Source: Saprospiraceae bacterium
GTDB lineage: Bacteria; Bacteroidota; Bacteroidia; Chitinophagales; Saprospiraceae
Assembly (NCBI GenBank): GCA_029263015.1
Contig: JAJCYI010000072.1
Location: forward strand, 1 to 64,000
DNA: 64,000 nt
Direction: 5' to 3'
Shown here: positions 1-9,351 of the stretch, in pieces
Layout: every line of letters begins with the position of its first letter
Position numbering within the stretch: position 1 is the first letter of the stretch
The notes under the pieces: generated by a model
Seen by the model: only the letters and a program-made list of their open reading frames with translations
What the model was told of the DNA's origin: nothing
The model's database searches: none
Made by a program: the position numbers and the translations under genes

Positions 1-167
1 AATAGACATCGTTCCTAAATAAATTTAAGGCATGGAAACAAGGGTTTTTTTGTCAGACGAGGCATTTTTTGAAGGAATAGCCGAAGCTATTGCTGAAAAA
101 GATAACGAAGTATGACGGAAAAAGACTGTTTAGCTGACTTAATAGTTATTTAGGAAAGATGTCTATT
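1..167. repeat. Long imperfect palindrome P1
   Basis: The first 22 bases (AATAGACATC, then TTCCTAAATAA after one mismatch) are repeated in inverted form at 146-167. The arms continue inward imperfectly, with TTTTTTGTCA near 50 against TGACGGAAAAA near 115. The centre, AATAGC-CGA-AGCTATT at 76-91, is itself a hairpin. It is one of a family of large palindromes in this window with a TAGC...GCTA apex. The right terminus overlaps the stop codon of the next gene on the minus strand. The element may extend left of the window. Confidence 0.75.
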
Positions 168-522
168 CTTGTTCTGTTCCTAAAAATACAAAATTGGCTC
201 CTAACTCGCTCAAAACGAAAAGACATAGTTCTCCGTCGTGATTTTTATAGACCAATTTGAAATCGTCCACTTTTTCCGGGGAAAGGATCTGTTTGGTTAC
301 GAATTCTTCAAGCGTGGAAGCATTCACAGACCAATTGCCCTTCACGGAATCCTTATCAACGATATTTATGCCAATATCGACTGAGTGCTGGTGAATAACG
401 AAGATGGGAAAGGAAGAAACCTCCTTCGTCAAAATGACTTCTGCAGCTTGGTTCAAAGTAGCTAAATAGGGTGATAGCTCTTCTCGTAATTGTTTGAATT
501 GTTGCGTATTGCCTTGTTGCAT
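163..522 (-). CDS. Conserved hypothetical protein, 119 aa
   Basis: This is a small soluble protein with no signal peptide or membrane segment. It has a glutamine-rich start followed by mixed alpha/beta sequence. I do not recognise a named domain. The composition, with acidic C-terminal half and regular hydrophobic spacing, looks like a real protein. It reads toward the window edge, and its TAG stop lies inside the terminal repeat of palindrome P1, so the last residues (EQE) may be supplied by that repeat. Function unknown. Confidence 0.55.
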   Translation of the reverse strand: MQQGNTQQFKQLREELSPYLATLNQAAEVILTKEVSSFPIFVIHQHSVDIGINIVDKDSVKGNWSVNASTLEEFVTKQILSPEKVDDFKLVYKNHDGELCLFVLSELGANFVFLGTEQE

Positions 523-785
523 GGTTGGTTGTGCGTTCTTGTCGTTGCAACGGTAAAAGTAGAAGTAATGTGGAGCGAAAAAAATAATCTCCAGTAAAAA
601 ATGAGATTAGCATTTTGATTTGCAGTGCCTCGCTTTACTTATTCAACAACTTCATTGAGACAAATAGTAAATATCCGCGGCAAAAAGGAACAGCTTCTTA
701 CCTTTGCATTTTCTTTATAAAGATTGCTAAAATAGGACTGCTTTTCCGCCTCCGGCAAAATGGTCCGACGCTTACCAAACTGTCC

Positions 786-2681
786 ATGAGTGATTTTATC
801 AAACACGAATGTGGTGTTGCAATGATCCGCTTGCTGAAGCCATTTGATTATTACATCGAAAAATACGGGACTGCCCTGTATGGCCTCAACAAACTTCAAT
901 TGTTGATGGAAAAACAACGGAACCGCGGCCAGGACGGGGCAGGCCTTGCCTCAGTAAAACTATACAGCAAACCTGGCAACAAAATCATTAACAGAAAGCG
1001 GAGCAATGGCCAAAAAGCGATCCAATCCATTTTCAGGGATGTGTATGGCAATTTCAACAAATTATCAAAAGAGAAAAGGAAAGATGTGCAGTGGATGAAG
1101 GAAAACGTACCATATTTGGGGGAGCTGATACTTGGCCACCTTCGTTATGGCACGCACGGAATAAATAGTGTAAAAAACTGTCACCCTTTCATTCGGAAAA
1201 GTAACTGGATCAACCGGACCTTGGTGATGGCAGGCAATTTCAACCTCACCAATGTTGATGAACTGTTCGACGAACTGGTAGGATATGGCCAATATCCCAT
1301 GGAACGAACCGATACCGTCACCGTTATGGAAAAAATCGGCCATTTTCTCGATGCCGAGGTTCAGCGACTTCATGCCTGGTATAAGCACGATTCCCATACC
1401 AACGAGGAGATCAATGAACTGATATTTGAGAACCTTGACATCCAAAAAATACTGAAAAAAGCTACCCGGGACTTTGATGGTGGATACACGATGGCTGGTG
1501 TGATCGGCCACGGTGATGCGTTTGTGGTGCGCGATCCCAATGGCATTCGGCCCGCATTCTATTACCAAGACGATGAGGTGGTCGTGGCGACTTCGGAGCG
1601 CCCTCCCATCCAGACGGCTTTCAATGTGCATATTTCAGAAGTGAAAGAAATCGAGCCTGGCCATGCGCTGATCGTCAGGAGGAATGGAACGGTGAGCCAA
1701 GTGCCTTTTGCCGAGCAGGGCGAACAGAAATCCTGTTCATTCGAGCGTATTTATTTTTCCCGTGGGAATGACCGGGATATTTATTCTGAAAGAAAAAAAC
1801 TTGGGGAGGAACTGGCAGAAAGGGTGCTTCAGGCGGTGGATTTCAACGTGGATCAAACCGTTTTTTCTTTTGTTCCAAATACAGCTGAAAGTGCTTTTGA
1901 AGGGATGGTGAAAGGTGTCGAAAAACGCTTGGTACACCTGAAGGCAGAAAAGGTAAAAGCACTGGGTAAAGATGCGGACATTGATGTAATAAAAAAGATC
2001 ATCTCCCAAACTGCGAGGGTGGAAAAACTCGTGCATAAAGATGCCAAACTCCGCACCTTCATCGCCGATGACGGTTCACGGGGCAACCTTGTTACGCATG
2101 GCTATGATGTTACCTATGGCATTGTCCAAAACGACGTTGACAACCTAGTGCTGCTGGACGACAGTATTGTTCGGGGCACAACTCTGCGCAATAGCATTAT
2201 CCGAATTGCAGCACGATTGCGCCCGAAAAAAATCATTATAGTTTCCAGCGCCCCCCAGATCCGTTACCCCGATTGCTATGGCATCGATATGTCAAAGATG
2301 AAAGATTTTGTTGCTTTTCAGGCATTGGTTGCCCTGCTGAAGGAAAACGGTAAAACCAACCTGCTGGACGAAGCATACGAGCGATGTGTCGCACAAAAGG
2401 ATCTTCCGAAAGAGGAAATAAAAAATGAAGTAAAACCACTTTATAGCACTTTCACATTAGAAGAAATCTCCAAAAAGATCGCCGAACTCGTCACGCCGCC
2501 CGAGGGTATCAAGCCAGAAGTGGAGGTCATTTACCAAAACCTGGAAGGACTGCACAAGGCCTGTCCCAATCACCTCGGCGATTGGTACTTCTCCGGCAAC
2601 TTCCCCACGCCTGGCGGGAATAGGGTGGTGAACAGGGCTTTTATGATTTATATGGAAGGGAAGGATGAAAGGGCGTATTGA
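786..2681 (+). CDS. purF: Amidophosphoribosyltransferase (PurF-type), 631 aa
   Basis: First committed step of purine synthesis: glutamine plus PRPP gives phosphoribosylamine. The ATG at 786 (MSDFIKHECGV) is chosen because it puts the likely catalytic Cys at residue 9; the open frame upstream of it is not family-like. Class II glutaminase motifs are visible (RGQDGAGLAS, GHLRYGTHG, RDPNGIRP). The PRPP-binding loop LLDDSIVRGTT is near residue 455. At about 630 residues it is longer than the usual 450-500 residue PurF, as in the long form I associate with Bacteroidota, with extra sequence between and after the two domains. It converges with the OmpA-type gene, with 9 bp between the stop codons. 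A TACCTTTG box at 699-706 is a possible promoter element. Confidence 0.9.
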   Translation: MSDFIKHECGVAMIRLLKPFDYYIEKYGTALYGLNKLQLLMEKQRNRGQDGAGLASVKLYSKPGNKIINRKRSNGQKAIQSIFRDVYGNFNKLSKEKRKDVQWMKENVPYLGELILGHLRYGTHGINSVKNCHPFIRKSNWINRTLVMAGNFNLTNVDELFDELVGYGQYPMERTDTVTVMEKIGHFLDAEVQRLHAWYKHDSHTNEEINELIFENLDIQKILKKATRDFDGGYTMAGVIGHGDAFVVRDPNGIRPAFYYQDDEVVVATSERPPIQTAFNVHISEVKEIEPGHALIVRRNGTVSQVPFAEQGEQKSCSFERIYFSRGNDRDIYSERKKLGEELAERVLQAVDFNVDQTVFSFVPNTAESAFEGMVKGVEKRLVHLKAEKVKALGKDADIDVIKKIISQTARVEKLVHKDAKLRTFIADDGSRGNLVTHGYDVTYGIVQNDVDNLVLLDDSIVRGTTLRNSIIRIAARLRPKKIIIVSSAPQIRYPDCYGIDMSKMKDFVAFQALVALLKENGKTNLLDEAYERCVAQKDLPKEEIKNEVKPLYSTFTLEEISKKIAELVTPPEGIKPEVEVIYQNLEGLHKACPNHLGDWYFSGNFPTPGGNRVVNRAFMIYMEGKDERAY

Positions 2682-2690
2682 TTCGCATTA

Positions 2691-3527
2691 TTAATTGGAT
2701 ACGACCCGAAATTCGGTTCGCTCATTTTCCAAATGCTCTGCCTCGGAGCAATCAACGCTATCCTTGCAACGGTTTTTCAAACGGTCTTCCCCAAACCCTA
2801 TTGCCGTCAGGCGGCTACGTTGTATTCCCATTGAAATTAGGTGTTCGGCTACTGCTTCTGCCCGCTTATGGGACAAGTTGCGGTTGTCTTCCGCTTCTCC
2901 ACGGGCATCTGTATGGGAACTGATTTCTACTCTAATATTAGGCTCGTCTTCCATCAACTCGAACAAAGAACTGTTGATTGTTTTTTTGCCTTCATCGTGC
3001 AATTCGCTGCTTTCCGGGCTGAAATAGATGGGCAGTTTGTTATAATCCAATAGGGCGCATTCGATTTCTTCCCAAACGGCTAGCCCTCCCATATCTTGTA
3101 TTTGCTGGGTCTCAAAATAACGGTATTCGAATAACTCTGTTTTGGCCGTGTCTTTCACCACTATTATTTCTAGTGTTTTCTCTGGGTCTGTTCCATAACA
3201 TAAAACCATGCAGTCCTTTGGATCGCTTGATCGGCAGTCCTCGGTTTTCAATCTATATGTCAATCTTTTGACGGTTGGGCTTAATACCAGGGTAAGGGTG
3301 TCTAATAGAGAAGCATCTATATCGCCCCCTGTGTAGATAGGGTAAACCCCCTCCTGTTTTTGATATGTTTCAGATGTAAAACGCCTGATGTAGCATTTGT
3401 CGAGAGTAGGGTTGTCAGATGAACGCTCCTGGGTTTTGAAACTGCTTTCCTCTGGTTCGCTCATATACTTGCTGATATTGCAGCCAATGCTTGAAAGGAG
3501 GAGGAGGTAAATGAGCAAGTTTTTCAT
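2691..3527 (-). CDS. OmpA-family lipoprotein, 278 aa
   Basis: The signal sequence ends in a lipobox (LLLLSSIGC, Cys16), so this is a predicted lipoprotein. The middle part is unassigned. Residues about 165-278 form an OmpA C-terminal peptidoglycan-binding domain: YFSPESSELHDEGK, then RVEISSHTDARGEAEDNRNL, then LSHKRAEAVAEHL and a C-terminal NERTEFRV. It probably tethers the outer membrane to the cell wall. It is a single gene, transcribed toward purF. The Cys pairs in the C-terminal part (RCKD...DCSE) suggest a disulfide. Confidence 0.85.
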   Translation of the reverse strand: MKNLLIYLLLLSSIGCNISKYMSEPEESSFKTQERSSDNPTLDKCYIRRFTSETYQKQEGVYPIYTGGDIDASLLDTLTLVLSPTVKRLTYRLKTEDCRSSDPKDCMVLCYGTDPEKTLEIIVVKDTAKTELFEYRYFETQQIQDMGGLAVWEEIECALLDYNKLPIYFSPESSELHDEGKKTINSSLFELMEDEPNIRVEISSHTDARGEAEDNRNLSHKRAEAVAEHLISMGIQRSRLTAIGFGEDRLKNRCKDSVDCSEAEHLENERTEFRVVSN

Positions 3528-3863
3528 GGATAAGGTGGTTAGGTGGGGTGGCCTTGGTTTTTTTTACAAGTGCAAAAGTATATTTTCAAAAATCATCCAG
3601 AAAATAACTTCTGAATTTTGGGCTCATGTTCTCAAGGTCCTGGTTTTCGAGATTTCGGCCACTTTGAAAGCAGTGTCTTTGACCGCTCCAGAATACTGCC
3701 CACGGGCAATTTCGGAAATTTCGCCCAGAACCAAACTGCAGGATTTCCGAAATTCGCCATGAACCTGACGTTTGCGCTGGGTTTGGCCTCCGATAATGGG
3801 TTTACTGAAATTTCGGAAACCAGCAAATCATGTAACATGAGCGAATGGCTTATCAAATGACAA
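3528..3863. other. Intergenic region, motif repeats only
   Basis: There is no convincing gene in these 336 bases. Short open frames on both strands look like noise. The motif ATTTCGGAAAT or half of it recurs several times between about 3645 and 3825 in both orientations, which makes the region weakly palindromic. No terminator with a T-tract is obvious. Confidence 0.4.
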
Positions 3864-4131
3864 CTAAATTCCCGTATCCAAACTGGAGTGGCCAAATATA
3901 AGTTCTTGCAATATGTCTGGCTCTCGCTCAATTTGATTTCTGCACATTTTCAATGCAGTTGGAAACGACCGAATTTCGCTTTCTATTTCATTCCAGCTTT
4001 TCTGCTGAAAATATATGTTCCTCAAAATAGAATTCAATAATTCGCTCCGGTTGTCATCACAATAATTGAGGCATAGGTTGTCAATCATATATTGAACCCT
4101 TTTCGATGGGGTGTATTTCAAAACTTCGGTT

Positions 4132-5315
4132 TCAAGCAGCTAATCGGTTAACTCGGTCAACCACTAAATCCCATCTTTGACTTTTAAAACATACTCTCAA
4201 ACTCAGCATTTTTTGAGCCCCTCCGTTTGACCATCTTTGTCCGGATCTTTTCATTCTTTGCTGAACCAAAGTCCGATGGGATGCTTCTATTGCTCCGGAA
4301 CCAATTTGGAGGCCCAAGCTTCGGTACAACTTATAATTCATTCGATTTTTATTTTTGTCCAAATACCGGATTTCTGTAAATTTTGTGTCTACTTGTTCGG
4401 GGGTCTTTGCTTTTAGTCCCCGTATGGAATCCAGCACTTGTTCCGTCCTGCTTTCCAATAGCCACTCCTTGTTCTGGTTTAACCAACTTTTAAACCTGGC
4501 GGGGTCATTTATTAACAGTTTGCCGATTTTGGACAAATGCTCTGTTACGTGATAATAATCCAATATGGCCCTGGCCCCGGGGTAGTTTTTCTTTATCCAA
4601 TTGTCTATCCAAATAGCCCCGTCCGTAACAAATACCAGCCTTTTCCCCAGTGATCTGTAATGGCTGATGCCCTTGTCAAAAATCTCCGTAAAACCAGTAC
4701 AGTGCCCTAAATGGGAAGCATATTGAGAATTTGTAACTTGCTGTCTGTTAGTACCTTTGCTCTGCTTTTCAATATCTGATTGCCGGAATACCCTGCCGAC
4801 TTTTACTTCCTGCCAGCCATCGTCGGTAAAGATCATTCCACCATCCATCTGAGCATAAACCACATCGTCCGGGCACACCTCCATTCGGGGCATGTCTTTT
4901 TTCAACCCCTCATCTATCAGCCCACCATAAGTGTCGGTAATACGGTAAAGCTGACTTGTGCTTATTTTGACTCTCAACAGTTTTTCAACGGTCTGGCCAG
5001 CCTGCCCATAAACTTCCATTTGGCAGATGAAAGTGGCCTGCTCCTGAAGATATGGACTGACCTTAAACCCGTTCAGGGGCTTGCTGAACGGATGGGTATT
5101 TTTGATAGATACTTTCCCGAAACGGGTCAGGATTTTTTTTTAACACGGTGGTCTTTTCCCGGGGAACTAATGTTTCGTTCCATAACCTCACGGCCTAGTT
5201 CAAGCCAAACCTCTTCAAACCTTTTTTCGTATTCGTAAAACTTTTTTTCCTTTTTCAGTTGCTCTAATTCCGGCCATTTTTCGACAGCCAACTTGAGAAA
5301 TTCTTTTTTGTCCAT
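4132..5315 (-). CDS. ISKra4-like transposase, two frames joined by a -1 shift
   Basis: The N-terminal frame (5315-5127) starts MDKKEFLKLAVEKWPELEQL and stops just after a run of nine A (plus-strand T at 5133-5141). A second frame, shifted by -1, continues at once with LTRFGKVSIKNTHPFSKPLN and runs through ICQMEVYGQAGQTV to the stop at 4132. Catalytic-type features are an Asp-containing segment (AQMDGGMIF), YYHVTEHLSKIGK and the C-terminal IGSGAIEASHRTLVQQRMKR with SGQRWSNGGAQ. Total about 394 residues. The A9 run could allow programmed -1 slippage or be an inactivating frameshift. Confidence 0.8.
5127..5141 (-). other. A9 slippery run at the transposase frame junction
   Basis: On the minus strand the sequence reads GTT followed by nine A, then TCC TGA. 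In the zero frame translation ends at this TGA. Slipping back one base on the A run opens the long second frame directly. The A-AAA-AAA heptamer is a classic -1 slippery sequence in insertion sequences. No downstream pseudoknot was worked out. Alternatively this is a one-base indel in a homopolymer. Confidence 0.55.
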
Positions 5316-5801
5316 AATATGTGATTTCTCAGCAAGATACTATCTTACACCGAAATTTTGAAATACACCCCATGCGTTGACAAATCATATTCAAGCAAAT
5401 AAAAAGGGTCGTAATTTTCTCCGGCAGGTTTTAATATAGAATCAATTGGTTTTTTTCCTTTGAATTTGACTGAATTAACTTCAGCGTCCACCATGAAGAA
5501 ATTCCCCCAAAGCCATCCTTTTTTTTCTTTCCGGTTAGGGTCAAAATGATCAAGGCTGCCTTTTTGTTTTGAATGAATTGCCGAGAAATAATGGCCATCC
5601 TGCCAATTGTCTTCAGCTAAATATTCAGGTTTGCAAAGTATTTGTTCCGTATATGCACATAGCCCATTTTGGCAATGGTATAATTGCATGATTATATCCA
5701 GATAATATCGGCCATTTGAGGAAGTGTATTTCCCGTGAGGCAAACCTTGCTCTTCAATGTTTTTTTCCCAGGCTTTGTAAACAGTAGAAAGGTTGCAATT
5801 T

Positions 5802-7124
5802 TTATTGATTTTTCTCATGTCTTGATATTGCCCAAGTACCCGAAAGGTCGTCTGACAAACGGAGGTATTTTTTGATTATACTTTTGTTTTCGGGGGTTGG
5901 ATTTTTTATTTCATCTTTTGAGAGATCCTTTACTTTGTCTTTTAAAATAGAAAGTTCTTGCATTTTTTCAGAACGCTTTTTGTCACTTCCTCTTGTGAGG
6001 TCAAATATCCTGGTCAATATTTGGTCGTAACGTAATATCTGTGGGTCGAGTCGATAATTTTTCACATGATTCTCCCCTTCATAATATTTCTCCCGATATA
6101 CTTTTCCGTTACTGTCAAATTTTAATTCTACTATTTCCCATGGTTCAAAAGAAGAAGCAATAATGGGCGAATGTGTCGCAAAAAAGAATTGTGAATTTTT
6201 TTCTTTATCGAAAGAAGTGTAATAATCTATTATTTCTTTTTGAATGTCGGGGTATAATGAATTTTCGGGTTCGTCCATAAGGACAATGCTGTCAGGTTTT
6301 AATAATTGATAGATAGGGAAAGCGGTATAGATTATTTGTTTTGTACCGGTGCTTAAATTTTCATAAGAAATAACATTATTATCGTCCAGCGATTTAATCG
6401 GCAGAATGTCTTTTTCTCGTACATCATCAATTTCTGTTTTTACGGCAAGATGAAAACGGTTTAGGAAAATATCAAGGCATTCTTTAGCGACAATCTCTGT
6501 TGGGTTTGGGTTTTCTTTTTTCCAAGTTTCAAGTTCTCCTTTAATGTTTTCAATTTTTTTGTCTATTAATTTTAAACGAAAATTTATTGAATCATTTTTA
6601 TGATCTTTTATTTTCTCAAAATATTCTTTCCATATTTTCTCTAATTTACCTTCATCGATTTTGTGAAAAAAAGGGGCGGTTTTATTTTCATATTTAACTG
6701 TAGATTCTTCAGCTATTAGAATGCTATTTTCTGGGTTTTCATTTTTGATATAAAAATTTGCAATTCCCGCAGGGAAAAATAATAAAGCATTTATTGAACC
6801 ACCATGTTCTGGGTAAAAAGTTTTCGGATCGCCATTGTCAACTTCTATTGGCCAACTGAATCTTTTTGTCCAAAATTTGAACTTCCTCAAAGAGCTTGGA
6901 GGATCGACAGGAACAAGTACACTTACATCCTCCTTTAGCTGTGAGTGTAAGCATGCATTTTTTATTTCCTCCAACAACGTTGTCTTCCCCGTCCCACTCT
7001 GCCCAATAAAACAAACTTTATCCAAAGGCTGCCCTTCTTTCTTATGCCGTTTCGGATAAGTCAAGTCCAGTTCAAAATCCTCGAACTGGTGATATTTTGA
7101 TATTTTTATTTTGCTTATTTTCAT
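5802..7124 (-). CDS. PtuA-like AAA/ABC-type ATPase (Septu-like defence), 440 aa
   Basis: SMC/ABC-like ATPase of the kind that pairs with an HNH nuclease in Septu antiphage systems. Visible motifs are the Walker A GQSGTGKTT near residue 42, the signature-like LSTGTKQ, the Walker B IVLMDEPENSLYP and the switch histidine FFATHSP. The middle (about 165-235) is charged and helical. It overlaps the HNH gene by 17 bp, which suggests translational coupling. It lies 38 bp downstream of a RecD2-like helicase on the same strand, so the three may be co-transcribed. The partner gene is broken by an insertion sequence, so the pair is probably not functional as it stands. The assignment rests on motifs and gene pairing; other AAA-HNH systems, such as retron-associated ones, look similar. 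Confidence 0.75.
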   Translation of the reverse strand: MKISKIKISKYHQFEDFELDLTYPKRHKKEGQPLDKVCFIGQSGTGKTTLLEEIKNACLHSQLKEDVSVLVPVDPPSSLRKFKFWTKRFSWPIEVDNGDPKTFYPEHGGSINALLFFPAGIANFYIKNENPENSILIAEESTVKYENKTAPFFHKIDEGKLEKIWKEYFEKIKDHKNDSINFRLKLIDKKIENIKGELETWKKENPNPTEIVAKECLDIFLNRFHLAVKTEIDDVREKDILPIKSLDDNNVISYENLSTGTKQIIYTAFPIYQLLKPDSIVLMDEPENSLYPDIQKEIIDYYTSFDKEKNSQFFFATHSPIIASSFEPWEIVELKFDSNGKVYREKYYEGENHVKNYRLDPQILRYDQILTRIFDLTRGSDKKRSEKMQELSILKDKVKDLSKDEIKNPTPENKSIIKKYLRLSDDLSGTWAISRHEKNQ

Positions 7125-7162
7125 AAGTATCGAGTTTTAAAATACCAAAGTTACAACAAAAT

Positions 7163-9322
7163 CTATCTCCCCATCGCCTCCCCCAATCCCGTAAACCGCT
7201 TCCCTGCCCCGTCATTCCGCACGGCCATATACAGCGCCTTTTTCGATCCTACCAGAATCACCAGTTTTTTGCCCCTCGTGATGCCGGTGTAGATCAAATT
7301 CCGGTACAGCATCATATAATGAGAAGTATGGATGGGGATAATGATGCAGGGGCACTCGCTGCCCTGGTACTTGTGGATGCTCACCGAGTAGGCCAGCGTC
7401 AGTTGGTCGAGGTCGGTGAAGTCGTAGGTGATGTCCCGGCCATCTATTTCCACGATCAATTCATGTTCCTCTCGGTCAATGTGGCGTATGTAGCCGACGT
7501 CGCCGTTGAATACATCTAAGTCATAATTGTTGCGGAGCTGCATCACCTTGTCGTTGATGTGGAAAGTGCGACCCAGCTTGACGAGTGGGTCATAACTCGG
7601 ATTGAGTTTTTTTTGTAAAACCTCGTTGAGGTTGCGGTTGCCGATGGTGCCTCGGTTCATCGGGCTGAGCACTTGAATGTCGAGGAAGGAATCGAATTTG
7701 TACGCCTTCGGCAATCGGGTCTCGACTAACTGGGTGATAATGGCAGGTATTTTTTCTGAATCCTCTTGTTCCATAAAAAAGAAATCGCTGTCCTTAACAT
7801 TTGAGATGTCAGGGAACTCTCCTGCATTCACCCGGTGGGCGTTGGTGATGATCCTCGAATGGGCGGCCTGCCGGAATATTTCTGTTAAACGGGTCAACGG
7901 AATTTTATCCGAATCAATCAAGTCTTGCAGTACACTGCCTGCTCCCACGCTTGGCAACTGATCCGCATCACCCACAAGGATTAAACGGGCAGTAGTTGGC
8001 ACTGCTTTCAGTAAATTGTACATCAGTACTGTATCGATCATGCTGGCCTCGTCAACGATCAACAGGTCGCAGTCGAGTGGATTTTCCTTGTTTTTTTTAA
8101 ATCCATTTATCGAAAAATCAAACTCCAGCAAAGTGTGGATGGTGCTGGCCTTCATGCCTGTGATTTCAGCCATCCTTTTGGCGGCACGGCCAGTCGGGGC
8201 AGCGAGCAATATTTTGCTGGTCATTTGGTGGCTGACCAGCAGTATGACTTTGGTGATGGTGCTTTTTCCCGTGCCCGGTCCGCCAGTGATGATATGGACT
8301 TTTTCGTTCAAAGATTTTCCTACGGCCAGGCGTTGGTTGTCCGCCAATTGGATGCCCAATTTCTTTTCTGCCCATGCGACAGCCTCTTTCTTTTTCACAG
8401 CCCGCAGGCCTGACATGCCATTAATCAAGCGTTTCAACTCTTTGCCAATGCCTTGTTCACAGACGTGGAAGAGTTGTAGCCAAACACATGCAACTGGCTC
8501 ATTGTCAACTATCAACGGTGCAGTCAGGATGCGTTTTTCTTGTTCTATGAATGCCAGTCGGGCAGCGATGAGGTTGGCATTCACTTCTAACAATTCTTGT
8601 GCTTTTTCGAGAAATTTATCAACTGGAAAACAAGTGTGCCCGTTATCAGAAATTTGGTGGAGGGCATATTCCACTCCAGCATCGATACGGATGTCGCTTT
8701 CCTTTTTTATGCCCATTTTTTGGGCCGTCTGGTCAGCCGTCTTGAAACCGATGCCCCAGATGTCGCGGGCCAATTGGAAGGGATTGTCTTTGATGACCCT
8801 GATACTGTCATCGCCATAAGTTTTGAAAACCTTTTGTGCATAGGTCGGGCTGATGCCATAGCCCATGAGAAAGGTCATCACTTCCCGAATGGCTTTTTGT
8901 TCCGACCATCCTGCTTTAATTTTTTCCAAACGCTTTGGTCCGATGCCGTCAATATCTTCTTGCAGCATGTCGGGGTTCTCATCAATAATGTCCAGCGTTT
9001 TTTCACCGTACTTGTTGACGATCTGTTCGGCGAAGTGCTTGCCGACACCTTTTATCATGCCGCTGGCGAGGTATTTTTTTATGCCTCGGATGGTAGCTGG
9101 TTGGGTGACCTGGTAGTCTTGTACTACGAATTGAAAACCAAATTTTGGGTCGTTTTTCCAAGATCCATCGCAGCGTAGTGTTTCCCCCACCTGCACCGAG
9201 GTCATGGTGCCGACGATGGTGGTGAGTTCTGCTTTTCCGCTTTCTTGTAGGCGTGCGACCGTCCAGCCGTTTTCGGCGTTCTGGAAAGTGATGCGTTCTA
9301 TGTGGCCGGTGATGGTGTCCAT
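7163..9322 (-). CDS. recD2: RecD2-like SF1B DNA helicase, 719 aa
   Basis: Predicted 5'-3' DNA helicase of the RecD2/YrrC type, which acts without RecBC. The N-terminal OB-like segment (GHIERITFQNAENGWTVARL) and helix-hairpin-helix segments (GIGPKRLEKIKAGW, DIWGIGFKTAD) precede the helicase core. Walker A GGPGTGKST is near residue 350. Also visible are the motifs AAPTGRAAKRM, LLIVDEASM, LVGDADQLPSVG and a C-terminal VSIHKYQGSE followed by YTGITRGKK. Length and domain order are as expected for the family. It sits between the Septu-like ATPase and the DUF5131 gene, and could be housekeeping or part of the defence region. Confidence 0.9.
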   Translation of the reverse strand: MDTITGHIERITFQNAENGWTVARLQESGKAELTTIVGTMTSVQVGETLRCDGSWKNDPKFGFQFVVQDYQVTQPATIRGIKKYLASGMIKGVGKHFAEQIVNKYGEKTLDIIDENPDMLQEDIDGIGPKRLEKIKAGWSEQKAIREVMTFLMGYGISPTYAQKVFKTYGDDSIRVIKDNPFQLARDIWGIGFKTADQTAQKMGIKKESDIRIDAGVEYALHQISDNGHTCFPVDKFLEKAQELLEVNANLIAARLAFIEQEKRILTAPLIVDNEPVACVWLQLFHVCEQGIGKELKRLINGMSGLRAVKKKEAVAWAEKKLGIQLADNQRLAVGKSLNEKVHIITGGPGTGKSTITKVILLVSHQMTSKILLAAPTGRAAKRMAEITGMKASTIHTLLEFDFSINGFKKNKENPLDCDLLIVDEASMIDTVLMYNLLKAVPTTARLILVGDADQLPSVGAGSVLQDLIDSDKIPLTRLTEIFRQAAHSRIITNAHRVNAGEFPDISNVKDSDFFFMEQEDSEKIPAIITQLVETRLPKAYKFDSFLDIQVLSPMNRGTIGNRNLNEVLQKKLNPSYDPLVKLGRTFHINDKVMQLRNNYDLDVFNGDVGYIRHIDREEHELIVEIDGRDITYDFTDLDQLTLAYSVSIHKYQGSECPCIIIPIHTSHYMMLYRNLIYTGITRGKKLVILVGSKKALYMAVRNDGAGKRFTGLGEAMGR

Positions 9323-9351
9323 GAATGGGCAAATATCGGGGAGAAAACAAA

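Larger units (their letters stand above)
4108..5371 (-). mobile_element. ISKra4-type insertion sequence, 1264 bp
   Basis: The element is bounded by 23 bp inverted repeats that begin GGGGTGTATTTCAAAA at 4108-4130 and again on the other strand at 5349-5371, with one mismatch. It holds one transposase frame. The ends starting with GGGG and the transposase sequence fit the ISKra4 group as I recall it. No clear target duplication is visible; the flanks share at most AT. It lies inside the HNH gene of a Septu-like pair, in the same orientation. Confidence 0.85.
3864..5818 (-). pseudogene. Septu PtuB-like HNH nuclease gene, split by an IS
   Basis: The 5' part (5818 down to 5372) encodes about 148 residues with a degenerate HNH look: CAYTE near 75, LDHFDPNRKEKKGW near 110, then WGNFFMVDAEVNSVKFKGKKPID. 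This matches the layout of HNH partners of Septu and retron ATPases, in which a Cys motif, an H-F-x-P segment and a later Asn follow in order. The 3' part (4107 down to 3864) continues with SKRVQYMIDNLCLNYCDDNR, the expected C-terminal helical part of such proteins. A 1264 bp insertion sequence lies between them. Joining the flanks (CAT and ATCG) does not restore the frame exactly, so a few bases were lost or changed. The start overlaps the end of the ATPase gene by 17 bp. Probably inactive. Confidence 0.72.

Noticed and set aside
3528-3863. A small gene in the ATTTCGG-repeat region
   Set aside because: Open frames on both strands there are short and overlap each other, and the sequence is weakly palindromic and non-coding in appearance.
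4108-5371. Reading the repeats GGGGTGTATTTCAAAA as part of the host HNH gene
   Set aside because: The same sequence occurs inverted at both ends of the transposase unit, so it belongs to the insertion sequence; the host codons end just outside.
8016-8819. 267-codon plus-strand frame inside the helicase gene
   Set aside because: It is an antisense shadow of the well-supported RecD2 frame, and its translation has no family pattern.
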